Shown one piece after another: positions 33,052 through 41,551 of a stretch of 46,670 nt of DNA; the stretch's first letter is position 1; each line of letters opens with the position of its first letter. The notes under the pieces are model-generated. The model did not search any database. It was given only the letters and a program-made list of their open reading frames with translations, and was not told where the DNA came from. The DNA is taken from positions 1 through 46,670 of the forward strand of contig CANQOR010000009.1 in NCBI GenBank assembly GCA_947625535.1. Direction: 5' to 3'. The position numbers and the translations under genes are program-made. This stretch comes from an uncultured Bacilli bacterium. Its GTDB lineage: Bacteria > Bacillota_I > Bacilli_A > RF39 > UBA660.

Positions 33052-33089
33052 AACCTATAATAAAGTTTGAACTTTTTATAGGTTTTTTT
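33052..33089 (+). terminator. intrinsic terminator of module 2
   Basis: Stem AACCTATAA / TTATAGGTT (33052-33060 and 33076-33084), extended inward by AAAGTT / AACTTT, followed by a T run. Confidence 0.8.
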
Positions 33090-33154
33090 ATTAAATAATT
33101 AAAATTCTCTTATTTTTTTAAACTACATATTTTTATTTAATATCAAAAAATAAT

Positions 33155-33183
33155 TTGACATTTAGTATCATTTGTCATATAAT
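33155..33183 (+). promoter_or_regulatory. consensus promoter of HTH-galactokinase and ugd
   Basis: Perfect TTGACA (33155-33160), 17-base spacer, perfect TATAAT (33178-33183). The transcript would have a leader of only about 14 bases before ATG 33204. One of the two perfect sigma-70-type promoters in the window. Confidence 0.85.
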
Positions 33184-33203
33184 GACTTTTGTGTGGTGAT
33201 TAT

Positions 33204-34604
33204 ATGGAGTATATATCAATACATGAAGTAAGTAAAAAATGGCATATGAAAGAAAGAAAAATAACTGGTTTATGCCGTGATAAACGTATTGCTGGTGCTA
33301 GAAAAGTAGGAAAAACATGGTTAATTCCTAGTGATGCATTAAAACCTTTGGATAAAAGAACTAAGGAATTTGAAGAAACAACAAAAAAAGAAGGTAACTT
33401 AACTATTTCTTACACATCTAATAATGGTGAAGAGAAAGTTGTCAATACTTTTAAAAAGAAATACAAAAAAGAACCTATGTATACTACTTTTACACCATAT
33501 CGAATTTGTCCTTTAGGAGCTCATGTTGATTATAACTTAGGCATTACAACAGGATTTGCTATAGATAAAGGAATTCATATTGCTTATAGTTTGAAAACTA
33601 ATGGTGTTATTGAATTAGAATCTTTACAATTCCCTAAACGTGCTCAATGGCATGTCTTAGCAGCTCCTAATGAAAAACAAAATGATTGGGCAGATTATTT
33701 AAGAGGAGCAACTATTGCTCTTCAAAAAAGATTCCCATTAAGATATGGTATGGCAGCAGTTATAGATGGTGAATTACCAATAGGTGGTTTATCTAGTTCT
33801 GCTTCATTAATAATAACTTTTATTAATGCTTTAGCTTTTTTAAATAATGTTAAATTAACTAATAATGATTTAATTGAAATAGCTAAAGAAGCAGAAAATG
33901 ATTATGTTGGTGATTCTAATGGTGTATTTAACCAATATTGTGAAATATATGCTGAAAAAAACAAATTACTTTATATGGATATGAAAACAGAAACATATGA
34001 ACTTATTGATACTCCATCAAATATGAAACCATATATCATTGGAATATTTTTCTCTGGCTTAGAAAAAAGTTTAGATCCAAAAAAATATAATATGAGAATT
34101 GATGAATTAAGAGCAGCTGCATATTACTTAAAAGCAATAAGTGGTATGGAATATGGTAAATTTACAGAAACTAATATGAGAGATGTACCTTATCAAATAT
34201 ATGAAAAGTACAAAGATAATTTACCGTCTAATTTTTCAAAAAGAGCTAGCCACTTTTATTCAGAAATAAAAAGGGTTAAATTAGGAATAGAATTATATCG
34301 TAAAGGTGATATAGAAAAATTTGGAAAATTAGTTACAGAATCTGGTCAAAGTACAATAACAAATTGGGAAACCGTTGCTCCAGAAATGATTAAATTATAT
34401 GAAATATTAAAGGAAACTAAAGGAGTATATGGTACTAGATTTTCTGGTGCAGGATTTAAAGGTTGTTGTTTAGCTTTAATAGATCCAAAATACTCAAATG
34501 AAATTTTTAAAAGCGTCGAAGAAAAATATTTAAATATTTATCCTAATTTAAAAGGTAAATATTCTGCACATATATGTCATAGTGCAGATGGTATTAAAAT
34601 TTAA
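33204..34604 (+). CDS. excisionase-type HTH fused to galactokinase-like GHMP kinase
   Basis: A 466-residue protein. Residues 1-50 (YISIHEVSKKWHMKERKITGLCRDKRIAGARKVGKTWLIP) are an excisionase/MerR-type winged HTH. After a linker comes a full GHMP kinase: FTPYRICPLGAHVDYNLGITTGFAIDKG (galactokinase signature with Gly-Ala-His-Asp), LPIGGLSSSASLIITFINAL (ATP loop) and GTRFSGAGFKGCCLALID. The kinase would make galactose- or galacturonate-1-phosphate; the HTH suggests it also senses or regulates, which is inference. Start 33204 follows GTGGTGAT; a TTG at 33189 is less likely because it lies at the transcription start. Confidence 0.8.
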   Translation: MEYISIHEVSKKWHMKERKITGLCRDKRIAGARKVGKTWLIPSDALKPLDKRTKEFEETTKKEGNLTISYTSNNGEEKVVNTFKKKYKKEPMYTTFTPYRICPLGAHVDYNLGITTGFAIDKGIHIAYSLKTNGVIELESLQFPKRAQWHVLAAPNEKQNDWADYLRGATIALQKRFPLRYGMAAVIDGELPIGGLSSSASLIITFINALAFLNNVKLTNNDLIEIAKEAENDYVGDSNGVFNQYCEIYAEKNKLLYMDMKTETYELIDTPSNMKPYIIGIFFSGLEKSLDPKKYNMRIDELRAAAYYLKAISGMEYGKFTETNMRDVPYQIYEKYKDNLPSNFSKRASHFYSEIKRVKLGIELYRKGDIEKFGKLVTESGQSTITNWETVAPEMIKLYEILKETKGVYGTRFSGAGFKGCCLALIDPKYSNEIFKSVEEKYLNIYPNLKGKYSAHICHSADGIKI

Positions 34605-34640
34605 ACTACAAAGCAATAAAAGAATTGAGGAGTGGATTAT

Positions 34641-35807
34641 ATGAAAATTGCAGTAGCAGGAACAGGATATGTTGGTTTATCTTTAGCAACATTATTAAGT
34701 CAAAAAAATGAAGTAGTAGCTTTAGACGTAATTCCAGAAAAGGTTGAAATGATTAATAATCGTATTTCACCTATTAAAGATGATGAAATTGAAGATTTCT
34801 TTAAAAATAAGAAATTAAATTTAAAAGCAACTTTAGATTATAAAGAAGCTTTTGATGGAGCTAAATTTGTTATTATTAGTACTCCAACAAATTATGATGA
34901 AGTAGAAGGATATTTTGATACTTCAAGTGTAGAAGATATTATTAAGAAAGTAAAAAGTATGAACATAGATACTACTATGGTAGTTAAATCTACTATTCCA
35001 GTTGGTTTTATTAATAATATGAAAGAAAAATATGATATAGATAATATTTTCTTTTCACCAGAATTTTTAAGAGAAGGAAAAGCATTATATGATAATCTTT
35101 ATCCATCAAGAATTATAGTTGGTGAAAAAAGTAAAAGAGCAGAAGAATTTGCTAATTTATTAAAAGATGCAGCATTAAAAGAAGATATTATTATAAAATA
35201 TATGGATTCAACAGAAGCTGAAGCAGTTAAATTATTTGCTAATACTTACTTAGCTTTAAGAGTATCTTATTTTAATGAACTAGATACTTATGCTGAATTA
35301 AATGGTTTAAATACAAAAGATATAATTGATGGTGTATGCTTAGATCCAAGAATTGGTACTCATTATAACAATCCTTCATTTGGATATGGCGGATATTGTT
35401 TACCTAAAGATACAAAACAATTATTAGCAAATTACAAAAATGTCCCACAAAATTTAATTGAAGCCATAGTTAAATCAAATGATACAAGAAAAGAACACAT
35501 TGCCAATATGATAGCTAAGAAAAATCCTAAAGTTGTAGGTGTATATAGACTAACTATGAAAAGTGGTTCAGATAACTTTAGAGCAAGTGCTATACAAAGC
35601 GTAATGGCTAAAATTAAGGATAAAGGTATTGAAATTCAAATTTATGAACCTACTATAAAAGATAATACTTTTGAAGGGTATAAAGTAGAAAATAATTTAG
35701 AAACTTTTAAAAATACTTCAGATGTTATTATAGCTAATAGATTAGAAGAAGAATTAAATGATTCTATTGAAAAAGTATATTCAAGAGATTTATTTAGAAA
35801 CAATTAA
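34641..35807 (+). CDS. ugd: UDP-glucose 6-dehydrogenase
   Basis: A 388-residue nucleotide-sugar dehydrogenase that oxidises UDP-glucose to UDP-glucuronate. Motifs are [20 protein letters not shown] (NAD), [39 protein letters not shown] and [11 protein letters not shown] with the catalytic Cys253. The short, about 390-residue type is common in Gram-positive bacteria. It is preceded by GAGGAGTGG and read with the HTH-galactokinase gene from the consensus promoter. Its product can feed the epimerase at 17070-18116 and the glycosyltransferases of either module. A GDP-mannose or UDP-ManNAc dehydrogenase is less likely from the sequence motifs. Confidence 0.88.
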   Translation: MKIAVAGTGYVGLSLATLLSQKNEVVALDVIPEKVEMINNRISPIKDDEIEDFFKNKKLNLKATLDYKEAFDGAKFVIISTPTNYDEVEGYFDTSSVEDIIKKVKSMNIDTTMVVKSTIPVGFINNMKEKYDIDNIFFSPEFLREGKALYDNLYPSRIIVGEKSKRAEEFANLLKDAALKEDIIIKYMDSTEAEAVKLFANTYLALRVSYFNELDTYAELNGLNTKDIIDGVCLDPRIGTHYNNPSFGYGGYCLPKDTKQLLANYKNVPQNLIEAIVKSNDTRKEHIANMIAKKNPKVVGVYRLTMKSGSDNFRASAIQSVMAKIKDKGIEIQIYEPTIKDNTFEGYKVENNLETFKNTSDVIIANRLEEELNDSIEKVYSRDLFRNN

Positions 35808-35834
35808 ATCATACAAAAATGTATGATTTTTTTG
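35807..35834 (+). terminator. intrinsic terminator after ugd
   Basis: 9-bp stem AATCATACA / TGTATGATT (35807-35815 and 35820-35828) with an AAAA loop and T run. Confidence 0.8.
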
Positions 35835-35888
35835 TTTAATAATTAAATAATATATGTTATTATAAATCTTAAAATTAGAGGTGGGTTT

Positions 35889-38318
35889 ATGTTATTTTCT
35901 AAAAAGAAAAATATTATTAAACAAGAAAAGAAATCTTATTTAAAGTCTTTAGCTCCTACAATAGAAGCTGAAGATAGTAATAAATATGGAATATATTTAG
36001 ATAAAGTATTAAATGATAGAGATATAACAAATAATATAATTAATAAAAATATTGCTGTAACTGGTGCTTATGGTGCAGGCAAAAGTAGTATATTAAAAAC
36101 CTTTTTTAAAGAAAATAATAATGTTATATATGTAAGTCTTGCTTCTTATATTGAAACAAATACAAAAAATGATAATAAAATAGATTTAATAGAAACCAGT
36201 ATATTACAACAAATACTATATAATGTAAGACCCCATAAACTACCTTTATCACGTATAAAAAGAATAGATAATAATTATAATAGAATATTTTTAATTAATA
36301 CTATTATTTCTGTATTATTAACATTACTTATTATAATTATATTTGAAACATTAAATATTAATACTATAACTAATATAATAGGTAATAATAAATATTTAAC
36401 AATATTATATTCATTATTAATGAGTATTATCTATATACCAGTATATTTTATTATAAAAAGTATTCATAATAATTTATCTATTAAAACAGTTAAAATAAAT
36501 GATGTAGAATTAACAACTGAGGAAAGTGAAATATCTATTTTAAATAGAAACATAGATGAATTAATTCATTTCTTTATGCAAACTAATTATAGTATAGTTG
36601 TATATGAAGATATTGATAGATTAAATGAAGATCAATTAATATTTTCTAAATTAAAAGAAATAAATACTATATTAAATAATGCTTTAAAAAATGAAGATAA
36701 AACAGTTCAATTTATTTATGCTGTATCAGATACTATTTTTCAAAATGCTGAATTAAGAACTAAGTTCTTTGACTTTATTTTACCAATTGTTCCTTATTCA
36801 AGTGTTAATACTTCTGAAGAAATCTTTTTAAAGGAATACAAGTCTTTAAAATTAGATAAAATGGTTGTAAAAGAAATATGTCGTTTTATTCCAAATCCTC
36901 GTGTTATTTATGATATAGTAAACGAATATATTGTCTATAAGGATATAAATAATATAAAGGATGATGATAAAAAATCTTTATTATTTTTATGCGCTTATAA
37001 AATATTATATCCAGATAGATTTGATATTTTACAATCAGGTAGAGGTTTAATAAGTTATTTCTTTTCTAATGACTTTATCGAAAAAGAAAAAGAAATGAGT
37101 GATAACAGGAAAAATAATATTAAAGATAAAATAAAATATCAATTAAAAATGCATCCAGAAAATCCAGAAAATCAAGAAGCTTTAGATAAAATAGAAAATG
37201 CCAAGATTAATTTTAATTATAATATGGAAACTACTATTCAGTTAGTTGATGATTTAACTGCTATACCTAAATCTAGTATTCCAAATAAATATAAAGTAGG
37301 TATAAAGGAAAGAGATTTAATACTTAATAGTTTTGAAGAAAGAATGTTAAGAACAGAAAGTATTAAAAGAGATTATAAAAATCTTATAATAAAGAATCAT
37401 TCTTTATATTTAACTTTAAATGATGAAGAGATAGTTAAAAGAATTATTGATGGTAGTAAAGAAACCTTTAATTTTAATAAAAAAATAGATAATCCAGATA
37501 ATGTTTTAGAATCATTAGTCACATATGATTTTATGTATGATTCAGTATGTATAAAAGATTTATTTCAAAAACTATTAGCAATAGATTCTAAAGAATATTT
37601 AAAAATATTCTATAATAATATATCTTCTCATAAAATAAAATTTATATTTTATTTAGAAAAATATAATATAAATATTTTATTTAATTCTCAAGAATATTTA
37701 GATAACATTGTTGATTATATTACTTTAAATAATATTGAAGTAGATAAAGAAGTATATAAAAAGTTAATGTGTTATACAGTATCTTATGCTAGAAAAGGTA
37801 CAGATATAACACCATCAACTTTAACTAAGTATTTTGAAAATGTTGATGATATAGAATCTATCTTCTGTAATAACTATGAACTATTAAAAAATAATTTAAA
37901 AAGTTTTGTCACAGAATTCAAACAAAATAGTTTTTTAATAGATTCTAAATATAATCAATTTTATGAATATGTAATAAAAAATAAGTTATTTGGTTATAAC
38001 TTTAATTTAATAGAAAGTGCTTTAATTAGTATAGGAGAAGACTTTTCTTTAAATAATATTTTAGAATCTACTGCTAATTTAAAGACTAAGTATAAAAATA
38101 TTTATAATCAATTATATGATGATATTCCTAGTACTATTGAAGCTATATCAACTATTAATATTATTCAGCATGATTCAATAAAGTTTTTAGAAGACTTTAT
38201 TAAATCAAATATAAATAATACAGATGACTTATATAAACTACTTAGAATAGAATCTATTAAACCATCTGAGTACGATAAAATAATTGATAATTATTTAAAT
38301 ATTAATAAAGAAAATTAA
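35889..38318 (+). CDS. YobI-like P-loop NTPase with membrane insert
   Basis: An 809-residue protein. The N-terminal NTPase has Walker A GAYGAGKSS (Lys65), is interrupted by two membrane helices (about residues 133-152 and 172-196), and resumes with IVVYEDIDRLNEDQLIFSKLKEINTIL (Walker B and following helix), FIYAVSDTIF (sensor) and a KAP-like lid. This order is that of the YobI family, related to KAP NTPases. The C-terminal 450 residues are helical repeats without recognised motifs. The function is unknown; relatives lie in defence or mobile islands, and the genes that follow here fit that setting. AGAGGTGG precedes the ATG. Confidence 0.75.
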   Translation: MLFSKKKNIIKQEKKSYLKSLAPTIEAEDSNKYGIYLDKVLNDRDITNNIINKNIAVTGAYGAGKSSILKTFFKENNNVIYVSLASYIETNTKNDNKIDLIETSILQQILYNVRPHKLPLSRIKRIDNNYNRIFLINTIISVLLTLLIIIIFETLNINTITNIIGNNKYLTILYSLLMSIIYIPVYFIIKSIHNNLSIKTVKINDVELTTEESEISILNRNIDELIHFFMQTNYSIVVYEDIDRLNEDQLIFSKLKEINTILNNALKNEDKTVQFIYAVSDTIFQNAELRTKFFDFILPIVPYSSVNTSEEIFLKEYKSLKLDKMVVKEICRFIPNPRVIYDIVNEYIVYKDINNIKDDDKKSLLFLCAYKILYPDRFDILQSGRGLISYFFSNDFIEKEKEMSDNRKNNIKDKIKYQLKMHPENPENQEALDKIENAKINFNYNMETTIQLVDDLTAIPKSSIPNKYKVGIKERDLILNSFEERMLRTESIKRDYKNLIIKNHSLYLTLNDEEIVKRIIDGSKETFNFNKKIDNPDNVLESLVTYDFMYDSVCIKDLFQKLLAIDSKEYLKIFYNNISSHKIKFIFYLEKYNINILFNSQEYLDNIVDYITLNNIEVDKEVYKKLMCYTVSYARKGTDITPSTLTKYFENVDDIESIFCNNYELLKNNLKSFVTEFKQNSFLIDSKYNQFYEYVIKNKLFGYNFNLIESALISIGEDFSLNNILESTANLKTKYKNIYNQLYDDIPSTIEAISTINIIQHDSIKFLEDFIKSNINNTDDLYKLLRIESIKPSEYDKIIDNYLNINKEN

Positions 38319-38340
38319 TAATTATGTAAAAAGTATATAA

Positions 38341-38388
38341 ACATAAGTTTACTAACAATTAATTTGTAATAAACTTATGTTTTTTTTA
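38341..38388 (+). terminator. intrinsic terminator after YobI-like gene
   Basis: 11-bp stem ACATAAGTTTA / TAAACTTATGT (38341-38351 and 38370-38380) followed by eight T. Confidence 0.8.
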
Positions 38389-38395
38389 AAATTAT

Positions 38396-38600
38396 TAAAA
38401 GGAAATAATAATAGGACCTATAAAAATATAAATAGAGGGGAGAAGATTTCCGTGACAAAAAATTAATTTTCGAATTAGTGTAATAAATCTAAAACGATTT
38501 ATAAAAAGCAATAATTTATGATAAAATAACACAGAATAGATAGTTGAAAGTAAATATTGAATTAGTAAACAATTATTATAAAGGTTTAGACATTCAATAA
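38396..38600 (+). repeat. Panacea-associated leader repeat, copy 2, with truncated Panacea relic
   Basis: 38396-38523 matches copy 1 (18218-18342). The match continues after an internal 18-base gap into the coding start: 38547-38600 encodes KVNIELVNNYYKGLDIQ then a stop, aligning with NIELVANYFLSR of the intact Panacea protein. The gene is therefore a relic cut after about 20 codons; the leader has been kept in front of an unrelated cassette. This fills most of the 336-base gap 38319-38654, with the terminator at its start and about 40 bases before 38655 in which only AGGTGG is seen. Confidence 0.7.
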
Positions 38601-38654
38601 AAATTATTTAAAAAGCATAAAATATAATATATAATTAAATTAATAGGTGGTTTT

Positions 38655-39518
38655 ATGAGATACTCACGCACTGACTTTAACAAACATTTAACAAACAACG
38701 TTATTATTAGAATTGATTATGTTCCTATTCCTGATGATAAAGTTGATGTAATTAATAATGAACTTGCTAATTTATTTTTATTAGACAATGATTATTTTAC
38801 AGATACTATGCAAACATTTATAAGGAATATAGATATTCAAATGAATGATTCTTCTATTCAAGATATTAATGAGTTTATAAATGTTAAAGAAAAGAGCAAA
38901 GTTAAATCTTATGAATATTATAAATATGACGAAAATAAAAATATAGAAATGAAATTTGTTTTTAATAGACAGTTCTGTGCAATTGATATTAATCAAGTGA
39001 TTAAATATTATAAGTTTGAAGATTATGAAGAAATTTTTTTAAAAGCATTAGAAGTATTATCGGCAAATTCAATTATTATCAATAGATTTGAATTGAGAAA
39101 ATTTAATGATTTTTTCTTAAAAATAGATGCGCAAATAGATGATTATGTAAAAGATAAATATTTTAATGCCGATTGCAATGATTTATTAGAAAATAGTGAT
39201 AATTTTATCGCCGAGAAAAAATATGCATTTGCAAAAGAAAATACTAATGTTAATCTTATCACACATTCATCAATTGGAACTATGGATAACAACTTAGTGA
39301 AAAGAATTGCATTTGATATAGATATATTTTTAACTGATGTAAAAACTTTAAAAGATCTATTTTTTGACAATAAAAAAGAATTTATCGATAAAGAAAATAA
39401 TTTGTGTTTTGGTTTGTATATAAACTTACTTAATGATCGAATGATAAAAATGTTAAAAAAAGATGAAGAAATTGATGATAATATAGTATATGGAGTTGAG
39501 TACAATGAAAACGATTAA
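38655..39518 (+). CDS. TIGR04255-like protein
   Basis: A 287-residue soluble protein. The N-terminal strand NNVIIRIDYVPIP, the central helix-turn IFLKALEVLSANSIIINRFELRKFNDF and the late FDIDIFLTD strand follow the layout of the sporadic TIGR04255 family, whose function is unknown. The assignment rests on pattern only. It is the first gene of a three-gene coupled cassette with a 58-residue protein and an MBL-fold hydrolase. It lies directly downstream of a Panacea leader relic. AGGTGG precedes the ATG. Confidence 0.55.
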   Translation: MRYSRTDFNKHLTNNVIIRIDYVPIPDDKVDVINNELANLFLLDNDYFTDTMQTFIRNIDIQMNDSSIQDINEFINVKEKSKVKSYEYYKYDENKNIEMKFVFNRQFCAIDINQVIKYYKFEDYEEIFLKALEVLSANSIIINRFELRKFNDFFLKIDAQIDDYVKDKYFNADCNDLLENSDNFIAEKKYAFAKENTNVNLITHSSIGTMDNNLVKRIAFDIDIFLTDVKTLKDLFFDNKKEFIDKENNLCFGLYINLLNDRMIKMLKKDEEIDDNIVYGVEYNEND

Positions 39519-39681
39519 TAACTACAATTATTTAAAAAATAAAAATAATGAAGATAAGAAGAGCGTGGCTGAATTTGTTTATTTTAAAAAAAATAAGTTT
39601 GGTAAAAAGGAAGAAAAAAAGTTTATTTCAAAATATGTATCAACCATCGATATACCATATGCAAAATATATTTTAAAATGA
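39505..39681 (+). CDS. 58-residue basic protein between TIGR04255-like and MBL genes
   Basis: Overlaps the preceding gene by 14 bases; GGAGTTGAG (39492-39500) positions the ATG at 39505. The product is strongly basic (many Lys) with a core VAEFVYFKKNKFGKKEEKKF and no recognised domain. Its TGA stop overlaps an ATG at 39678 (ATGA), which marks the true beginning of the MBL gene. An RNA- or DNA-binding adaptor is possible but not shown. Confidence 0.55.
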   Translation: MKTINNYNYLKNKNNEDKKSVAEFVYFKKNKFGKKEEKKFISKYVSTIDIPYAKYILK

Positions 39682-40650
39682 AAAGATTTCCAATACAAAC
39701 AATAGGCACAAGAATATTTTTAAATATTGATTTAATCGGATGGTGAATCGTTAGTTTTATCAGTGACCGATGAATTTAGTAAAATATTATGGTGCGGTAT
39801 AATAGATTGTTATTGCTATAAAAAACATAATAAAACAAAGTTAATTTTACAGGAATTAGGATACGGCATTAATAAAAAAATAGATTTCTTATGTATAAGT
39901 CATCCTGATTTAGATCACATAACAGCAATTAGTAAAATAATCGACGAATTCTGCGATAATCATACAATGATTATGCTACCAAACTTTAAAGATTCAAATA
40001 TAATTCAAACTAAAGAAATAATAAAAATTAACGCATCACTAAAAAATCTACTAAATAATGGATATTCAAGAAGCGAAATTCCAAACAATATATTTTTTAA
40101 TCAAAAAATTAATTGTCATGAGTTAAGATGGGAATTCGTAGTTGGAACAAAAACCTATGTTTTACAAATCGAATCATTGACTCCTTCGGATTCAATAATG
40201 CTTAACTCTACCAACGTTAATTATAATCAATTTAAAAATGATTTTAGTATTTGTTTGAAAGTAACATTTAACGATAACACTTTTTTATTTATGGGTGACT
40301 GCACAGACAACGTATTAAGAGATTTAGATGAGTATTATATACCAAATAATATTTGTTATTTAAAAATCCCTCATCATGGCTGTAAAAGGGAAATGATGGA
40401 ATATTATGTTAATAATATAATTGATAATATTTATATATCTAGTTGTGCATATAGGAAAAAGACAACAATAAAAACTACATTAGATTTCTATAAGAATCAT
40501 AGTGATTCATTATCTCTTACGGGAAATATTAATCATAGCCAAAATATATATTCATATGGTCATGTAAAACATGTTTATGATATAGAAACGGGAATTGTAG
40601 TAAATGAAAAGTGCATTGAAGAAGGCAACGGAATATTGCACTATTTATAA
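39678..40650 (+). pseudogene. ComEC-type metallo-beta-lactamase-fold hydrolase, frameshifted near 39735
   Basis: The main frame (open from 39736) has the MBL motifs SHPDLDHITAI (the H-x-D-x-D-H type), FMGDCTDNVL and KIPHHG, as in ComEC/Rec2-like phosphodiesterases. The ATGA-coupled start at 39678 encodes MKRFPIQTIGTRIFLNIDLIGW and then meets TGA; a shift of frame at about 39733-39740 would continue as DGESLVLSVTDEFSKILWCGIIDCY, the usual family beginning. A GTG at 39763 lacks a ribosome-binding site and would cut off the first strand. So the gene is either broken by a one-base change or read by frameshifting. The rest of the frame is intact. Confidence 0.65.
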
Positions 40651-40700
40651 TTTAAATATTATAAGTATGTTTTATATAAAAAGTTGTTAAATACATTTAT

Positions 40701-40728
40701 AGTACTAATATTTAATTAGTACTTTTTT
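40701..40728 (+). terminator. intrinsic terminator after MBL gene
   Basis: 9-bp stem AGTACTAAT / ATTAGTACT (40701-40709 and 40715-40723), 5-base loop, T run. Confidence 0.8.
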
Positions 40729-40731
40729 AAT

Positions 40732-40780
40732 AAAAGGAAATAATAATAAGACCTATAATAAAATAAGTAGAGGGGAGAAA
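40732..40780 (+). repeat. Panacea-associated leader repeat, copy 3 (short)
   Basis: Matches the first 50 bases of the other two copies (AAAGGAAATAATAATA, GACCTATAA, AAGTAGAGGGGAGAA) and, as there, follows a terminator immediately. It leads into the relic of a longer, HTH-containing Panacea protein. Confidence 0.65.
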
Positions 40781-40785
40781 AATAT

Positions 40786-40990
40786 AATATTGATGAAAAA
40801 CCATTATCGCTAGTATTAGGTTTTAAAGAAAATACTATTACCACATACTTAGAAGAAAAAAATCCTCATAAAAAATTTAGAATTATTAAAAAGTATAGAT
40901 AATAATCCATTATTATACGAAATGTATTTGGTAACTAATAAAGATTTAATTACACCAGTTGCTTTTAAAAAGTTGATGGAAAAATTATGA
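40786..40990 (+). pseudogene. relic of HTH region of a Panacea/SocA-type antitoxin, copy 1
   Basis: Reads NIDEKPLSLVLGFKENTITTYLEE then, after a frameshift near 40895, SIDNNPLLYEMYLVTNKDLITPVAFKKLMEKL and stop. This matches the HTH-like N-terminal part (pattern PLS-VLG--E-TITRYL) that precedes the Panacea domain in longer SocA-type antitoxins. No start codon or Panacea domain remains. The gap 40991-41212 holds a further decayed in-frame piece (KINIDTASSIEEFSYFQVMID, about 41016-41086) and the ribosome-binding site of the next gene. Confidence 0.6.
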
Positions 40991-41212
40991 AAGCATAAAA
41001 AAATAATAAAATAAATATTGACACAGCAAGTAGTATAGAAGAGTTTTCATATTTTCAAGTTATGATTGATAAAATAAGTTCTTTATAAAAGAATTAGAAA
41101 TTGAAATGGTTAAATAAAAAATCTTTAACAATATATTATAATTATCTTTACATATATTAACTTATATGTTAATATATGTATTAAGAAAGGAGATAAAATT
41201 AAGGAGGTAACA

Positions 41213-41551
41213 ATGAAAATCATTAACACCAAGAGCTATGATAATACAGTAAAAAAATTAAACAGACATATTAAAGAAAAAGACAACTTAAGAATAATTG
41301 GGGAACTTATAGAAAATAATGAAAATTTTGAATCATTAGTATCAAATCCAATATCAGCAATGTATGGTTTTGAAAGATTAAAGCATAGTAATAATTGTTT
41401 TTATTCATTTAATTTATGCAAGAATGGTGGAAAGATAAGATTAATTGTTTATCCTAACGATAATGATACTTCGTATATTTATTTAGTCTTTGTAAGTTTT
41501 AAACATTATCAAGATTTTAGTAAAGAAAAGGTGATATATTATGATGAATAA
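41213..41551 (+). CDS. HigB/RelE-like toxin candidate
   Basis: A 112-residue protein whose C-terminal half FERLKHSNNCFYSFNLCKNGGKIRLIVYPNDNDTSYIYLVFVSFKHYQDF follows the beta-sheet pattern of RelE/HigB-type mRNA interferases. It is encoded directly before and overlapping an HTH-IrrE protein, the order toxin-antitoxin found in HigBA pairs. It has a strong AAGGAGG site. Catalytic residues of RelE are not obvious, so the activity is an inference from size, fold pattern and neighbour. Confidence 0.65.
   Translation: MKIINTKSYDNTVKKLNRHIKEKDNLRIIGELIENNENFESLVSNPISAMYGFERLKHSNNCFYSFNLCKNGGKIRLIVYPNDNDTSYIYLVFVSFKHYQDFSKEKVIYYDE

Noticed and set aside
39143..39505. 120-codon minus-strand frame
   Set aside because: Shadow of the TIGR04255-like gene; no ribosome-binding site and low-complexity composition.
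40991..41212. Independent gene between the antitoxin relic and the HigB-like gene
   Set aside because: Only a 24-codon open piece without start is present; it is better explained as more of the decayed antitoxin.
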